A stretch of 37,708 nt of DNA from Chloroflexota bacterium. Lineage in GTDB: Bacteria > Chloroflexota > Anaerolineae > Anaerolineales > Villigracilaceae. The DNA lies in assembly GCA_024224815.1 (NCBI GenBank), contig JAAENC010000931.1, forward strand, positions 1 through 37,708, written 5' to 3'. Numbering within the stretch: the stretch's first letter is position 1; each line of letters opens with the position of its first letter. The notes under the pieces are model-generated. The model ran no database searches and was not told the DNA's origin. It worked only from the letters and a program-made list of their open reading frames with translations. This document shows positions 23,614 to 35,100 of the stretch, piece by piece. The translations under genes were made by a program, and so were the position numbers.

Positions 23614-25647
23614 CTATACTTGAGTTTTCTCTTTTTCAAGTTCTGCAACTTGGGCTTTGAGTTGCTGATTTTCAGTGATATATTTTTCGAGCATGGCAAA
23701 GCCACCGCCACCACCGCCGCCAGCAACGTTCACCTGAACAGGAGCCGGTGCTTCCTTTTTAGGTTCTGCTTTCTTTTCTTTTTCACCAAAGAACTGATTT
23801 CCCAATTCGCTATTTCGAAGGGTGCCGCCTAACTTTTTCAAGCCTCCCATGAAGCCTGCCCCAAATTTTGCCATTTTTGATGGCTTCTTTTCTCCATCGC
23901 CTTTCTCGCCTTTTTCCTTCGAAGGGCCTTTTTTGAAGGATTCAAGTTCTGCTTTTTTATCTTTCCAAGCTTGAAAAGCTTCAGGGCTTTGGCCGCCTTC
24001 GGCTTTTTGTTGGAGACCTTCGATCTCTTTCTCCATCTCAGCAATCTTGTCGTCTCGCTCTTTACTCTGAGCTTCTTTACGAGCGCCCATAGCCTGGCGA
24101 GAATAACTCTTCTGGAAAAGTCCTTTAATGCCTTTACCGCGTTTATGGAATGTCTTTAGTTCTTCTTGAGCTTCTTTTACTTTTTCAGGGTCTGTATCCG
24201 GATTTTTGATCAACTCCATCAAATCTTCACGCCGAGAAGTTTTCAATTTACCCTGTGCTTCTTCCTTTTCCTCATCAGTCGATTTATCGCTATTGACAGT
24301 ATCAGCGAGCTTACCTCTGGTCACCTTTTTACCAAGCGTGGCCTTTTCTTCATCTGTCATATCAAGTTTTGGAGCATCGCTAAATTTCTTTTCGCTTGTT
24401 GGCACTTTTCGCAAACCATGTCCGCCTGCCCCCTTTAGCAATTCCGCATCGCGACTTTTATTTGTCTTTTTGGTGAGATCGCCTCTTTCTTCTTCGGTCA
24501 TCATTTCAGGATAGGGAGCAGAGCGGTCATCGGTTTTAACGCTTTTCAAACTACCACGATCAAAACTTTTGATCCCGTCCATTGCCTTTTGGTGTTTTCC
24601 TTCTTTTCCTCCTCGCAAGAGCATTCCACCAAGTCTTGACATTTTTGCGCGAGATATTTGAGCATTTTCTTCTTCATGCTCGTGATCAGGGTCTGTATCC
24701 CAATCATCATCGTCCTCTTTTTGAATTACGTTTGCCAGATCTGGCTGCATTTGAAGTTCTTCTTCTTCCATGCGCTGTACCCCCTTCTCTCCCATCATAT
24801 CTGCTTCGTGCTCAAGGGAAGGATTGTCGTTAACAGGCATCCCGCTAACAGATGTTGTGGGTTTTACGCGCCCTTCTGCTTGCTGAACGACATGCGAGGC
24901 TTCGTGTCCTAAATGCTTATCTTGTCCAGCTCCGAGATGAATATCAGTTCCTTTTGAATACGCTTTTGCTCCCATTGCATCATCATCTGGCTCCCGTTGG
25001 ACAGCTGATTTAGAGCCTGAACGCACCGCATCCACATTGCTATTGGCTTTTCCAATCTTATCGGCTTGTTTTTCGTGCGCAGTATCAGATGCACCCAACT
25101 TCAAACGGCCGGATGCACCTTTACCACTTCCCGATTGTTGAACAACATGCGTGAGTTCGTGCATAATCGTTTCGCGTCCGGCTTTGGAGCCGGGAGAAAA
25201 AACACCCTTTTTGAAGAAAATGTCTTTCCCGATCGTAAAAGCACGCGCATTGATTTTTTGACTCAACTCATTTGCTTGCTCGTCTGTGTGGATGCGCACA
25301 TCATCAAAGTCACGCTTAAAGCGTTTACTGACATCTTTCTGGAGAGAATCAGGCAGAGGACTACCGCCTCCACGCTTTTGCTGAATTTGCGTATTAATCT
25401 TATCGTTCAAATAGCCCTGGTCATCGGTCATTGCCTCGCTTTTTTTATTTCCATCCAAAGCGCGTTGTACAACCTGATTTCCAACCTGTTGTTGGGCGGC
25501 CAAAATTTCTTCGCTGCGCATAGTTTCTGGCGCAGCCATTAATTGCTCTAGATTAACACCTTGCTGTGTTTTTTCAGGCGCGCTTTTTGCGTGCTGCTTT
25601 GCCTGAGTTTGCTTATTCTGTTGTTTTTTCTGGGTACCAGACATCAT
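23614..25647 (-). CDS. eCIS-core DUF4157 protein with two HExxH modules and coiled-coil C-terminus
   Basis: The 677-aa protein has a full DUF4157 module (about 95-200): FDDVRIHTDEQANELSQKINARAFTIG, then HELTHVVQQ (163-171) and a HEKQAD segment near 191. A second, shortened module (about 222-290) reads GTDIHLGAGQDKHLGHEASHVVQQAEGRVKP (HEASH 248-252) and LEHEADMMG. The rest is charged and helical (320-600), then a Gly run (643-649) and a coiled coil ENQQLKAQVAELEKE. DUF4157 is a common mark of eCIS loci and of their cargo; processing or lumenal loading are possible roles. It overlaps the ATPase stop by 4 nt; the second ATG is better spaced from AGGAG. Confidence 0.85.
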   Translation of the reverse strand: MMSGTQKKQQNKQTQAKQHAKSAPEKTQQGVNLEQLMAAPETMRSEEILAAQQQVGNQVVQRALDGNKKSEAMTDDQGYLNDKINTQIQQKRGGGSPLPDSLQKDVSKRFKRDFDDVRIHTDEQANELSQKINARAFTIGKDIFFKKGVFSPGSKAGRETIMHELTHVVQQSGSGKGASGRLKLGASDTAHEKQADKIGKANSNVDAVRSGSKSAVQREPDDDAMGAKAYSKGTDIHLGAGQDKHLGHEASHVVQQAEGRVKPTTSVSGMPVNDNPSLEHEADMMGEKGVQRMEEEELQMQPDLANVIQKEDDDDWDTDPDHEHEEENAQISRAKMSRLGGMLLRGGKEGKHQKAMDGIKSFDRGSLKSVKTDDRSAPYPEMMTEEERGDLTKKTNKSRDAELLKGAGGHGLRKVPTSEKKFSDAPKLDMTDEEKATLGKKVTRGKLADTVNSDKSTDEEKEEAQGKLKTSRREDLMELIKNPDTDPEKVKEAQEELKTFHKRGKGIKGLFQKSYSRQAMGARKEAQSKERDDKIAEMEKEIEGLQQKAEGGQSPEAFQAWKDKKAELESFKKGPSKEKGEKGDGEKKPSKMAKFGAGFMGGLKKLGGTLRNSELGNQFFGEKEKKAEPKKEAPAPVQVNVAGGGGGGGFAMLEKYITENQQLKAQVAELEKEKTQV

Positions 25648-27806
25648 TTACTCCTTTTTTTCGGGAGAAGGAAATCAGATTCGTGCACTAAACGTCCCAT
25701 TTTTTGGAACTCACGTCGTGCACCGTGCATAAGATGGGTCATATCGACCACGCCGCCATTAGCCGCAGCAAAATAAGCTGCACTAACAATAATATTACGA
25801 ATACTGCCACCAGATAATTTAAAACGATCTGCCATCACATCAAAATTGAGATTATCTACACGGGGCAGGTCGGGAGGCATGAGTACCTTCCAAATCTTTA
25901 GGCGGTACTCTTCGTCGGGGAAGGGGAAATTGACGATAAATTGCAAACGGCGCGTGAAAGCTTCGTCCAAATTGGCACGCAGGTTTGTCGCAAGAATAGC
26001 CACGCCGTCGTAATCTTCCATCCGCTGAAGCAGATAACTGACTTCAATATTAGCATAGCGGTCGTGCGCGCCCTTTACTTCTGAGCGTTTACCAAAAATG
26101 CTGTCGGCTTCATCGAAGAAGAGAATTGCATTACTTTCAGATGCTTCTCTAAATATCTGCTCCAGTTGCTTTTCGGTTTCACCAACATATTTGCTGACTA
26201 CAGAGGAAAGATCAATACGATAAAGGTCGATGCCAAGCCGATTTGCCATAATTTGCGCGGCGAGGGTTTTGCCTGTACCGGGAGGACCAGCGAAAAGTGC
26301 CGAAATTCCCGCTCCTGATGTCAACTTGCGTCCCAGCCCCCAACTTTCGAGCACCATTGGGCGCGATTGCACCATGCTGACCATTTCCTTGAGCATGGTA
26401 AGGGGCGTTTCGGGCAAAATGAGATCTTCCCACACATAACGCGGTTCCATTTTACGCGCCAATTCTGCCAAGTGATGCCCTGAATGCAAACGAGCAGCCT
26501 TGAAAAGGTCGTCCATTTTCAGATTGCGTTTTTCTTGTACTGCGCTAGACATCGCAGAAGAAGATGCGGCAATAATTTGCCCGCTGCTAAGATTAAATTG
26601 CCCTGCCAGAATAGAAATTTCTTTCTGTGGAAGCGAATCGTTGGCGCCATCGAGCAATTCATTCCAGAGGGCTGTGCGTTCTACAGCACTCAGACTGGTA
26701 AAAGTAACACTCAAAAGCGGCGCATCGTTGCCTTGCATATCGGCACTTAATCGGAAAGGTCTTTTGCTCGCAAGAAGCACTGTGTCTTTAGCTTGAGAAA
26801 GAATTTCAAATGCAGCAGGAAGGAGCGTTCCTTCTTTGTCGATGAAAATATCTGCACCCTGAATATAGAGAAGGGTTTGGAGTAATTTTGCATCGCGCGT
26901 GGCAATCGAAAGCTTTTCGAGGGCAGAGGCTTCTTCTTCACCAGGTCGAATTTTAATTTTCAGGAGCGGGTGCTCGAGGTCTTTTGCCAGTTTTCCGACA
27001 GCCATATCCTGACGGAAATGATCGTTGCCGTAAAGGGAAATGAGCGGTTTCAGAGATTGAATTGTTTCGAGCGGCGGCATTTCTGGCGGGGAAAAAACGC
27101 GTGCTTGTTCTGCATCGGGGAGTTCGGTGGGAGATGGATAAAATTCAATATCTGTACCAAGTTTGGCTGATGGAACATATTCACCAAAGAGCCAATTAAC
27201 GAGGCTTGCACCAACACGGAAGCTTTGGCGTAAAGTATTGGCTGCTTTTGCCGAGTTGCCAACAGGGATGACCAAGCGCGAGGCGCGCAAACTGCCCTGA
27301 GAGGCAAAAGCGGGTAAATATTCGAGACGGGATAATTCTTTTTCGGGCAGAAGCAAGTTCAATATCAGGTTTGTTCCGGCGGCGCTTTGGGTTATATCAT
27401 CCTGTAAATAGCCGTAGATTCGTTCGTAGCGCAAATCCAGTGCGGGGGCAAGGCAAATAATCCACGCCCACCATTCAAAGGAGGTGAGATCAAAAATATT
27501 TTGGAGTGCTTTCAGGCGCGGGGAAAAGCCGCTATCCTGTGCTTTTTTCTCCAGCTTTTTCATTTCTTGTAGCGCTGCTTCTTCCAGCTTTTGTAGGTTT
27601 TTTTCTTCTTTTTCTGATAATGCGGAGGAGGCTGCGGGCTGTGTAAGTTGAAGCGCTTTTTCGTCTGAAATATGTAAGCCGTGAAAGCGATCTGATGGGT
27701 CTTGCCCAGCCAATTGCCAACGACGCACATGCAGCTCGAGACGTGCATCGAGCCACGCAAGGGCGGCTTGGAGATAGACTTGGTCAAGATCGGCTTTTGA
27801 AGGCAT
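25644..27806 (-). CDS. AAA+ ATPase of the injection system (Afp15-like)
   Basis: The 720-aa protein has a variable N-terminal half and a C-terminal AAA+ domain with Walker A AGPPGTGKT (506-514), Walker B ILFFDEAD (561-568), sensor 1 LATN (605-608), paired arginines FTRRLQF (619-620) and sensor 2 GGSIRN. Afp15/Pvc15-type ATPases are thought to help assembly or cargo loading. Its position directly before the DUF4157 gene is typical. An AGGA lies before the ATG. Confidence 0.93.
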   Translation of the reverse strand: MPSKADLDQVYLQAALAWLDARLELHVRRWQLAGQDPSDRFHGLHISDEKALQLTQPAASSALSEKEEKNLQKLEEAALQEMKKLEKKAQDSGFSPRLKALQNIFDLTSFEWWAWIICLAPALDLRYERIYGYLQDDITQSAAGTNLILNLLLPEKELSRLEYLPAFASQGSLRASRLVIPVGNSAKAANTLRQSFRVGASLVNWLFGEYVPSAKLGTDIEFYPSPTELPDAEQARVFSPPEMPPLETIQSLKPLISLYGNDHFRQDMAVGKLAKDLEHPLLKIKIRPGEEEASALEKLSIATRDAKLLQTLLYIQGADIFIDKEGTLLPAAFEILSQAKDTVLLASKRPFRLSADMQGNDAPLLSVTFTSLSAVERTALWNELLDGANDSLPQKEISILAGQFNLSSGQIIAASSSAMSSAVQEKRNLKMDDLFKAARLHSGHHLAELARKMEPRYVWEDLILPETPLTMLKEMVSMVQSRPMVLESWGLGRKLTSGAGISALFAGPPGTGKTLAAQIMANRLGIDLYRIDLSSVVSKYVGETEKQLEQIFREASESNAILFFDEADSIFGKRSEVKGAHDRYANIEVSYLLQRMEDYDGVAILATNLRANLDEAFTRRLQFIVNFPFPDEEYRLKIWKVLMPPDLPRVDNLNFDVMADRFKLSGGSIRNIIVSAAYFAAANGGVVDMTHLMHGARREFQKMGRLVHESDFLLPKKRSK

Positions 27807-27854
27807 GTTGGTCCTATATAGTTAGTCGTTCTGTTAAGCTATTTCGGGTTCTTT

Positions 27855-29123
27855 TTACTCTATATTGGTCGGGTCAATTTTTTTCCTGATAAGTTCCACA
27901 AATTCTGAAGGAGAGATCGTTTCCATGATGCCTTTTTCGGTGGTGATAATTTCAAAACGTAAGAATTTATTCTGCCCGGCATTATCAAAAGCAACCCGTC
28001 CTAAACAAGGCAATTCAAGATCGGCAAGTTTAAGAGCGTCACGAAGAGATTCTCTGTATATTACTATTTTGTCACTCGCCGCATTGATCGAAAGTTTTTT
28101 CTCATCTGTGCTGGTCGTATTTGCGGCATCTTCAATTGCTGTAGCAAGCAAGTTCACGGCCGCATAATTTTGTGCTGCATAGAGAGATTTGATCTCAGCG
28201 GGGCAATTCTCACCATCGATTTCTTGGCGCAAAATATAAGTATCTTCAAGCAGGTCTGAATCCATAAATTCTTGGCTGGTAAATCCGGCCGCCATGCCCA
28301 CTAGCAATGGGCGAACTTGAGCATCACTGATATCTGTGAAGGTTTTAGATAGCGAAAGAGCCACATCTGGGTCACTGGCAATCATAATTACCATTTGGGC
28401 ATCTTCATCTAAAGCTAAGTTGACCAAGGCCCGCAAGCGAGATACCGATGGATTTTTAGCAGGGAATTTATCGTAAAGCACAATGCTATAAGATTCTTCC
28501 AGCGCATAGGTCGCAGCAGAAACTGCAGCAGTCTCGCCATAGGTATCCTGTTCATATAAGATCGCAATACGAAACTCCGGTTCAAGACCTTCATCGTAAC
28601 CTTTATAGACGATCTGTTTATTCAAAACGGTACCAAGGATATAGTCGGCGTAATTAGAATTGGGCGCACTAAGTTGAAAGGCCCAAAGATTGGTTTCTGA
28701 AAGCAGATTATCTCCGCTTACGCTGGGCACCAGCATGGGGACATGGAAAAAATTCGCCAATGCAGCAGCGCGCGTAGTAGCTTCGTTGGATGTTGCGCCC
28801 AAAATAGCCGCAACCGGATCGATCTTGTTTTGGGCTTGCCCCTCCACCATCGACCTGACGGCGGCCTGAACATCGTCTTTTTTATCCCCTTCCCCAAATG
28901 TGTACACATCAAAAGCAGCCTCTTCATTCGCCAGCGAAAATCCTGCATATTGCTCCTGCGCCAAAGCGGATGCCGCCTCCCAGTCTACTTTGTCTTCCTC
29001 GACAGATACATTCCATACACTGCCGATGGGGTAACTTAGCTTGGTTTCCTTACTTCGACAACTTGTAAGGGCTAAGCCTGCAATAAGCACTAAGATTGTA
29101 ATGCGAAGATATTTATGCTTCAC
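27855..29123 (-). CDS. Periplasmic-binding-protein-like lipoprotein (Leu/Ile/Val receptor family)
   Basis: The 422-aa protein starts at GTG with GAGGAG 8 nt upstream and has a lipoprotein signal ending LALTSC (Cys22). Its body shows the type I periplasmic-binding fold: DPVAAILGATSNEATTRAAALANFFHVPMLVPSVSGDNL, RIAILYEQDTYGETAA, and VMIMIASDPDVALSL-like strands. This family carries amino acids to ABC transporters or senses ligands. No permease or ATPase partner is next to it. It lies between the giant Ig protein and the injection ATPase, 48 nt before the latter, so it may be a sensor, receptor or anchor of the system. That role is inference. Confidence 0.75.
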   Translation of the reverse strand: MKHKYLRITILVLIAGLALTSCRSKETKLSYPIGSVWNVSVEEDKVDWEAASALAQEQYAGFSLANEEAAFDVYTFGEGDKKDDVQAAVRSMVEGQAQNKIDPVAAILGATSNEATTRAAALANFFHVPMLVPSVSGDNLLSETNLWAFQLSAPNSNYADYILGTVLNKQIVYKGYDEGLEPEFRIAILYEQDTYGETAAVSAATYALEESYSIVLYDKFPAKNPSVSRLRALVNLALDEDAQMVIMIASDPDVALSLSKTFTDISDAQVRPLLVGMAAGFTSQEFMDSDLLEDTYILRQEIDGENCPAEIKSLYAAQNYAAVNLLATAIEDAANTTSTDEKKLSINAASDKIVIYRESLRDALKLADLELPCLGRVAFDNAGQNKFLRFEIITTEKGIMETISPSEFVELIRKKIDPTNIE

Positions 29124-29168
29124 GAAAATGGCTCCTCGTTGGCCGGGAGTAATTGATTGGGAACATTT

Positions 29169-32100
29169 TTATGGGGCACTTATGGCAAAATGCCCGGTAT
29201 CGGTTGTGTCTGTATCGAAAACAGTGTCACCACTATAGCTTAGCCTAATAAAGTAACCGGAAGCTGCGGTGATATCATCCGTAAAGGTAAGTGAGAAAGC
29301 ATTTGTACTGCCGCTTGAAATCGGTAGCGTATAAGAATCGTCGACAGCACAAGACACACTTGGACCACTAAGCGCATAGTGAGGCGTTGCGCCGCTGCAT
29401 GTTTGTTTAGTTGTACCGTTGTATACTTCAATCTTGACATCTCCAGTAGGCGTCAAGGAGTGCCCAGCGTTGTCGGTAACATCAATATACAAGGTAGAAT
29501 AAACTATGTTTTGGGTTGCTCCTGAAGAAACAAAGGATGGTGTGCTTCTAAAATCGACAGAGGAAACATGCTGTTTTACAGTAAAGGTCGTAGCAGAGCT
29601 ATTTGAGCCATTAAAAGCACCATCTCCAGCATAAGTTAGTTTGATTTTGTTACCAGTTGAGATCATCCCTGACTTGAATAGAAGGCTGAATGAAGGTGTT
29701 TCTCCATTTATAAGCGTAAGAGTATACGAATTATCACTACCATCACAGTTCACTGTGGGACTAGTTGTCAGGGTGTAATTAGAACAGGTTCTTACAGTAT
29801 TCCCACTATCAAGTACCTGTATCTTTACATCACCACTTGGAATCGGACTAGTATGTACGGGGCTATCATTATCTGAAACACGGACCTTCAATCCCGAATA
29901 AATTGTCTCAGCAAAGGCTCCCCCAGATGTGAAAGAGGGCGTTGTTGTAAATGCAACCGACGAATTGTGGTCCGTAAAAGTCATGTCTGGCAAATCAACA
30001 TAGGCTGTTTCTGCATAATACTTGTTCCCAACATATTTGAGTTGAGGAGTACAAGTAGCATAAGCTGAAGAAGAAGTATAAGTCTGAGTAATTGGGTTAA
30101 GGCTACCTATTTGAGACAGATTCGGGCAGCTTACATCAAGAGGGATTTTTGGTGAGAAGTAAGTTGAAAAGCTTCCTGCGTTATTCACAAATTCCAATGC
30201 TGTTCCTCCAGTAATATCAGAGGAGGAAAGTGAAATAGTAAAAGGCAAATTAGCACCTACATACCCGCTTTGAGCGGTGGAAGGAGAAAATGACATTGAA
30301 ACCGATTGTTTATCAATGCCGTCAACACTATATGTCTCATTTACATCAAGCTTAGTATTACCTGAACTGGCACTCACCCCAATTGTGCCGGCATTAGCTG
30401 CAGATACGGGCGTATTCGTACTAGCTCCTTCAAAGACAAGCTTACACCCTGTTGTATCTGTAAGATTAAAATTTATCCATTCATAGACTTTTTGTTCATA
30501 TCCACGCTCCCAGTAGTAATCTAAACCACTCCAATACGTTCTGCTTGAAATTTGGGTTGTATAGGTCCAGCCTGAGGATTTAGAATCACCTGTAACAGAC
30601 AGAGGCATGCTCGAGCTACAAGTACTTCCGGTAGAATCAAAGTCAACACCTGTTAAAAAGTTAGTCGGATCAACACTCCAAGTGGCTTGATTATTATAAG
30701 TAGCCTTCTTTGCATTATATGCATTATTAGATGCCGTAACAGGATTTGGAGATGTCGCCGAAGTAGAGTGGTGTGACCAACCACTAGCAAGAAAAGGCCA
30801 TTTATAAGTCACGGTATAGTAGACTGTATATCCATAATAATCAGACATAGATGAGCTATCATTAATTACTACAGAATATTTCTGTCCAAAATGCAGTTTA
30901 TCGATCAATGATCCTGATAGCATATTTGTATCGCTTGCATCATCTCTGGTAATACTAACTGTCGCACTCCCAGCACTGGGGTCAGAAACCGCCTTATTAG
31001 ATAAAGCAACAGGTACTCCAAACTCAAAATCGTCGCTATCTTTCAAAGGAGTTGTTTTATCTGAGAATGCTAGCGATAATGACAAGCCTAAGGTACTGTT
31101 TTGGGCGCAAGTAACACTAAAATCTGCGGCTGTTACAAAAGTAATGACGGTGGTACCAATGCTTTTTTCTGCGATAGTAACTTCATAAACACTATTTCCA
31201 AGATCTGTTACCAAGCTATCACTGGCATCTATAGAACAGTTGGTTTTACTATAACTATTATCCAATGTAACCAGTAGTTTGCGATCTGCCAATGCTGAAG
31301 GGGGGAAAGCTGATGCTGTGGGGAGGCCTCCAGATGGTCCATCAAGTACGACGCGCACAGAGGCCGGAATATTGGTTGTTAAATTAGCAGGGAAACTTGG
31401 ACCTCCACTGCCAAGATACTCTAGTGTGCCAGTAATTTGGTTCTGCTTTACCACCGCCACACGAGTATCACCACTAACACTAGCGCTATATTGATTGTCA
31501 CCATCAAAAGTTGCTACAAATATGTAATTACCAACATGTTTTAGAAAGATAAAGCAGTCTGCATTTGCTGCTTTTACAACAATCCGGCTTCCATTTGCCT
31601 CACTGGTGCAATTTACTCCTTCATTCTCAACACCAAAAACATCTTTACCGTTTTTTTCCTCTAAGGTAAACCCAGCCGATGGATAAAGACGCACATTACT
31701 CCCGTCCAAAATAGAAATAACACCAGGGTCGGTCGAAGGTCCACTCAAGCGAATTCTTGCACCGGTTTTTACTCCGTTTAAAGAATCTGTTTTTGTTTTT
31801 GTGCTAGAAAGAACCTGTAAGTCGAAGGAAGCAGGGCCAAATGTAATATCAGGATCACTTCCCATATGATAATCATTACGGTTCCCTGAAACAGGGAGAG
31901 GGTGCTGGTTTTCATAATCATAATCAATACTATATGTCGTACCAGAAACCAAACCGGTCACATTACAAACCAGCTTATAAGTCCCGCTAACTGTTTTTAC
32001 ACTGCAATCCCAATCAATCGTGGGGGCAGTTGGGATACTGATTGAAAAAGCCTCTATCAAAGGGGCTGGCAATAAAGAAGATAATAGAATCGGGTCAGGA

Positions 32101-35100
32101 GAATCTGGTAAATACAAATCAAAAACAATTTCTTCTGAAGCTCCTCCTGCCAACCCATAGCTACATGTGGTTAAGGCAAACTCATCTGTACAACCAGAAT
32201 AACCGAACATCAATTGTGCTCGCTTGATCTCTACATTAGGCTGAAATATGCGGGTCGGATCGATTGCATTTTTCATATGTGTATATTCAAAAAGAAAACC
32301 ATATATACCGGATGCATTGAAGTTTCGAATAGTAATATCAGCATAGCCATAGCCAATAGTCTTGCCATCTGCGTTGGTCGTAGCCACTTTTACTGGAGCA
32401 GCGCCAACAAAAGTACAGGTGCTTTCTATAATATCTTCATTAGCATCCTGCTCACATATACTGACAGTCATATTTCCATCATCATCGGCGAGTACAGTAT
32501 TTTTTGGGCGCACTTCGACAAGCGTTCGAAGACCATTATTTAGATCAAACTCTGTATGCTCAACTGAAACAGGTGTGGTTCCGTCAACAAAATAGAAACT
32601 GGGTGTTATATCCACCTGTGCACTAGAAACCGTTATCTGTTGAGCAAAATCAGGAGACTTGGACTGTAGATAAATCGTATCGCCGGGGAAACTCGCCGAA
32701 ATACTCTTCGTACCTGATGTCGTAAAGATCAGATTACAAGTCAGCGCAGGAAGCGGGATCTCACAAATGGAGCTCTTATCTGTCACAGTTATCGTACCTG
32801 TCGGATAAGTAGACCCAGCAGGAATCGAGTTAAAATCAACAGTAACAATCAACTGCCCCCCAACCATAGAACGCCCGGTTGTTGGTGAAATACTCTCAAT
32901 AATTAGACCTGGATCAATTAATGCAGGGTCAACGGTTATTTGTATATCTTTAGCTGATGTAAGTTCTCCGTTATAAGCTGTCAGGATAAGCGTTGAACTT
33001 TCGTCAACAGTTAATTTTGTAAACCCAACAGGGTTAAGATAATCAGCAACGATACCTTCTGCATTAGACAAACTCACACGTGTCCATTCACCAGATACAG
33101 ACCAAGAAAACTCAACTTCTCCTGCTCCCAACATGCTTAGGGGTGACCCCTTAAAGAAATCTATTGTAGGCGCTTCAGGTGGCTCTCCATCATAAATTTT
33201 GACAGGGAGCATAAAAATGCCCTCTAGCTCACCACTCTGAGCTGTCATAACAAAGTTCATCGATTCCTGTGGGAAAAAAGGCTGGGTTCCACGCCCGGGC
33301 AAGGCATCTTCAAAAGGAGCGATCTGCAAAGAATCCGCACCTTCAATATCCCATTCCAACATAACCTGTTCCCCTTTTTGTAACTCATCGCGCACATCAG
33401 GATTAAATTGCACTCGATAACCTGTTTCGCTTTCTGGCTCGGGAACCATTTCCACAAATTTGACAGGGAAGTTGGGGTCAGGGGCATCTGCCGGGGAGAA
33501 AAGCTTCCCACCTGAAGAGTTTGTCACCATTTCAGCTTCACTTGGATTCAAAGCAGTGCTATCTGAACGCACCCAAACAGTAAAAGCATTGATATTAATA
33601 TAAGGCGGAACCACATTTACAAAATAACTCTGCAACTCACTACCACTTGCATTTTTTGCTTCAAGAGTAACGAGTGCATCTTTTTCCAACAACACTTCCC
33701 TTTCCCCACTATATTCTTCTTCAGTGAGCGGATAAACCACTTCGTCAATTGTTAATAAAACTTCATCCGCTTCGCTAACAGACCAGCGCACACGCACCAT
33801 CTGTCCTTTGGATATTTCTGTGCGATCTACCTCGAAAACATTTACCTGAGGAGTAGGCGGAACCACCAATACAGTCACACTTTGCTTTTGATCAATGCCA
33901 AACATGCCCGAAAGCCAATTTCCCGACACCAATTCATAAGAAGTGGATAGTTCCGGCGCAACCCTTTGAGAAACCTGCCCCCGGTTAATAGGCTGTTCCA
34001 GGTTAGAGAGGCTTAATCGCGTTGCAAAAGGCGACACATCCCAAACCAATTTCGTGGTGTCCCCCAACTCAATCACATCTTTACCTGCTGCCACATCAAA
34101 CGAGCGGATATTCGGTTGCAAAATAAAGAATAACGCCAAAACCAAGGTTGCCAACCCAACCATAATGCTCCACCAACCAAATAGCGGAACCCGTTTCACA
34201 GAACCGCTCATAATTTGCGGAGCCGTAACCTGCTGCGGAATCTGCACATTGGTCGTGTAATGGAACTGTTTGCTACGCAACGAAAACATCGGATTCTTCA
34301 ACGGCGTAATCTGGATCGGCAACTCAATCGATTCGTGTGGTTGCAATTTAAAACTTGCCTGTCGATTCAACTCCAGATCATCTTCCAACAAAAAGTCAAA
34401 TGAACAACCATTTTCATCGTCCATCGCCAAAAGATTAAAATCCGCAGTATTATTACTCCGATTCGTGATCGGCAAATAGGTCGTCCCCTTCTTTTTTCGC
34501 CATGGAATACGCTGCGTTCTCGGAGCCAAACTCCCCAAAGAAAACTCATAAAAAGGCTGAATCGTCAGCGCAATATTTTCGACAGCACGCTGTCTGCCAT
34601 AAGTCGGCGAAGTAGCCACAACTTGTAGTGTATGTATTCCCGCTTCACTTTCTGGTTCGCGCGGTGGGGTTACACGCACACGCACAAGCTGACGTTTACC
34701 CTCATTCAAATTCATTACACTTGGGCTGATCTCAACCCATTCTTTTGGTACCCCACGCAATGTTACAGCAAAACGCGCCACAACTGGCCCTGCGTTTACA
34801 ACTTCAAACTCAAAAAAAGCACTCTGCTCAACCTCGATATCTGCCTCGCCGGCGATCATATTTATAATAATCGCATCAGCAGTATCGTCTATCAAAATAT
34901 CTTCCGAAATTTCTTCCCCCGTACCCGTATAAAGGATCACATGCACTCCAGAGGGCAAACCATTACTCTGAAAGAAAAGCGCATATTCACCAATCTCTAT
35001 CTGTTGACTGCCATCAAAAAGAGCATAAGCATCTTCTAAAAAGCTTCCATCCACCCAAATTTGCGACTCGGCCTCCGCTGGGATAATACGATAGCCTTCA

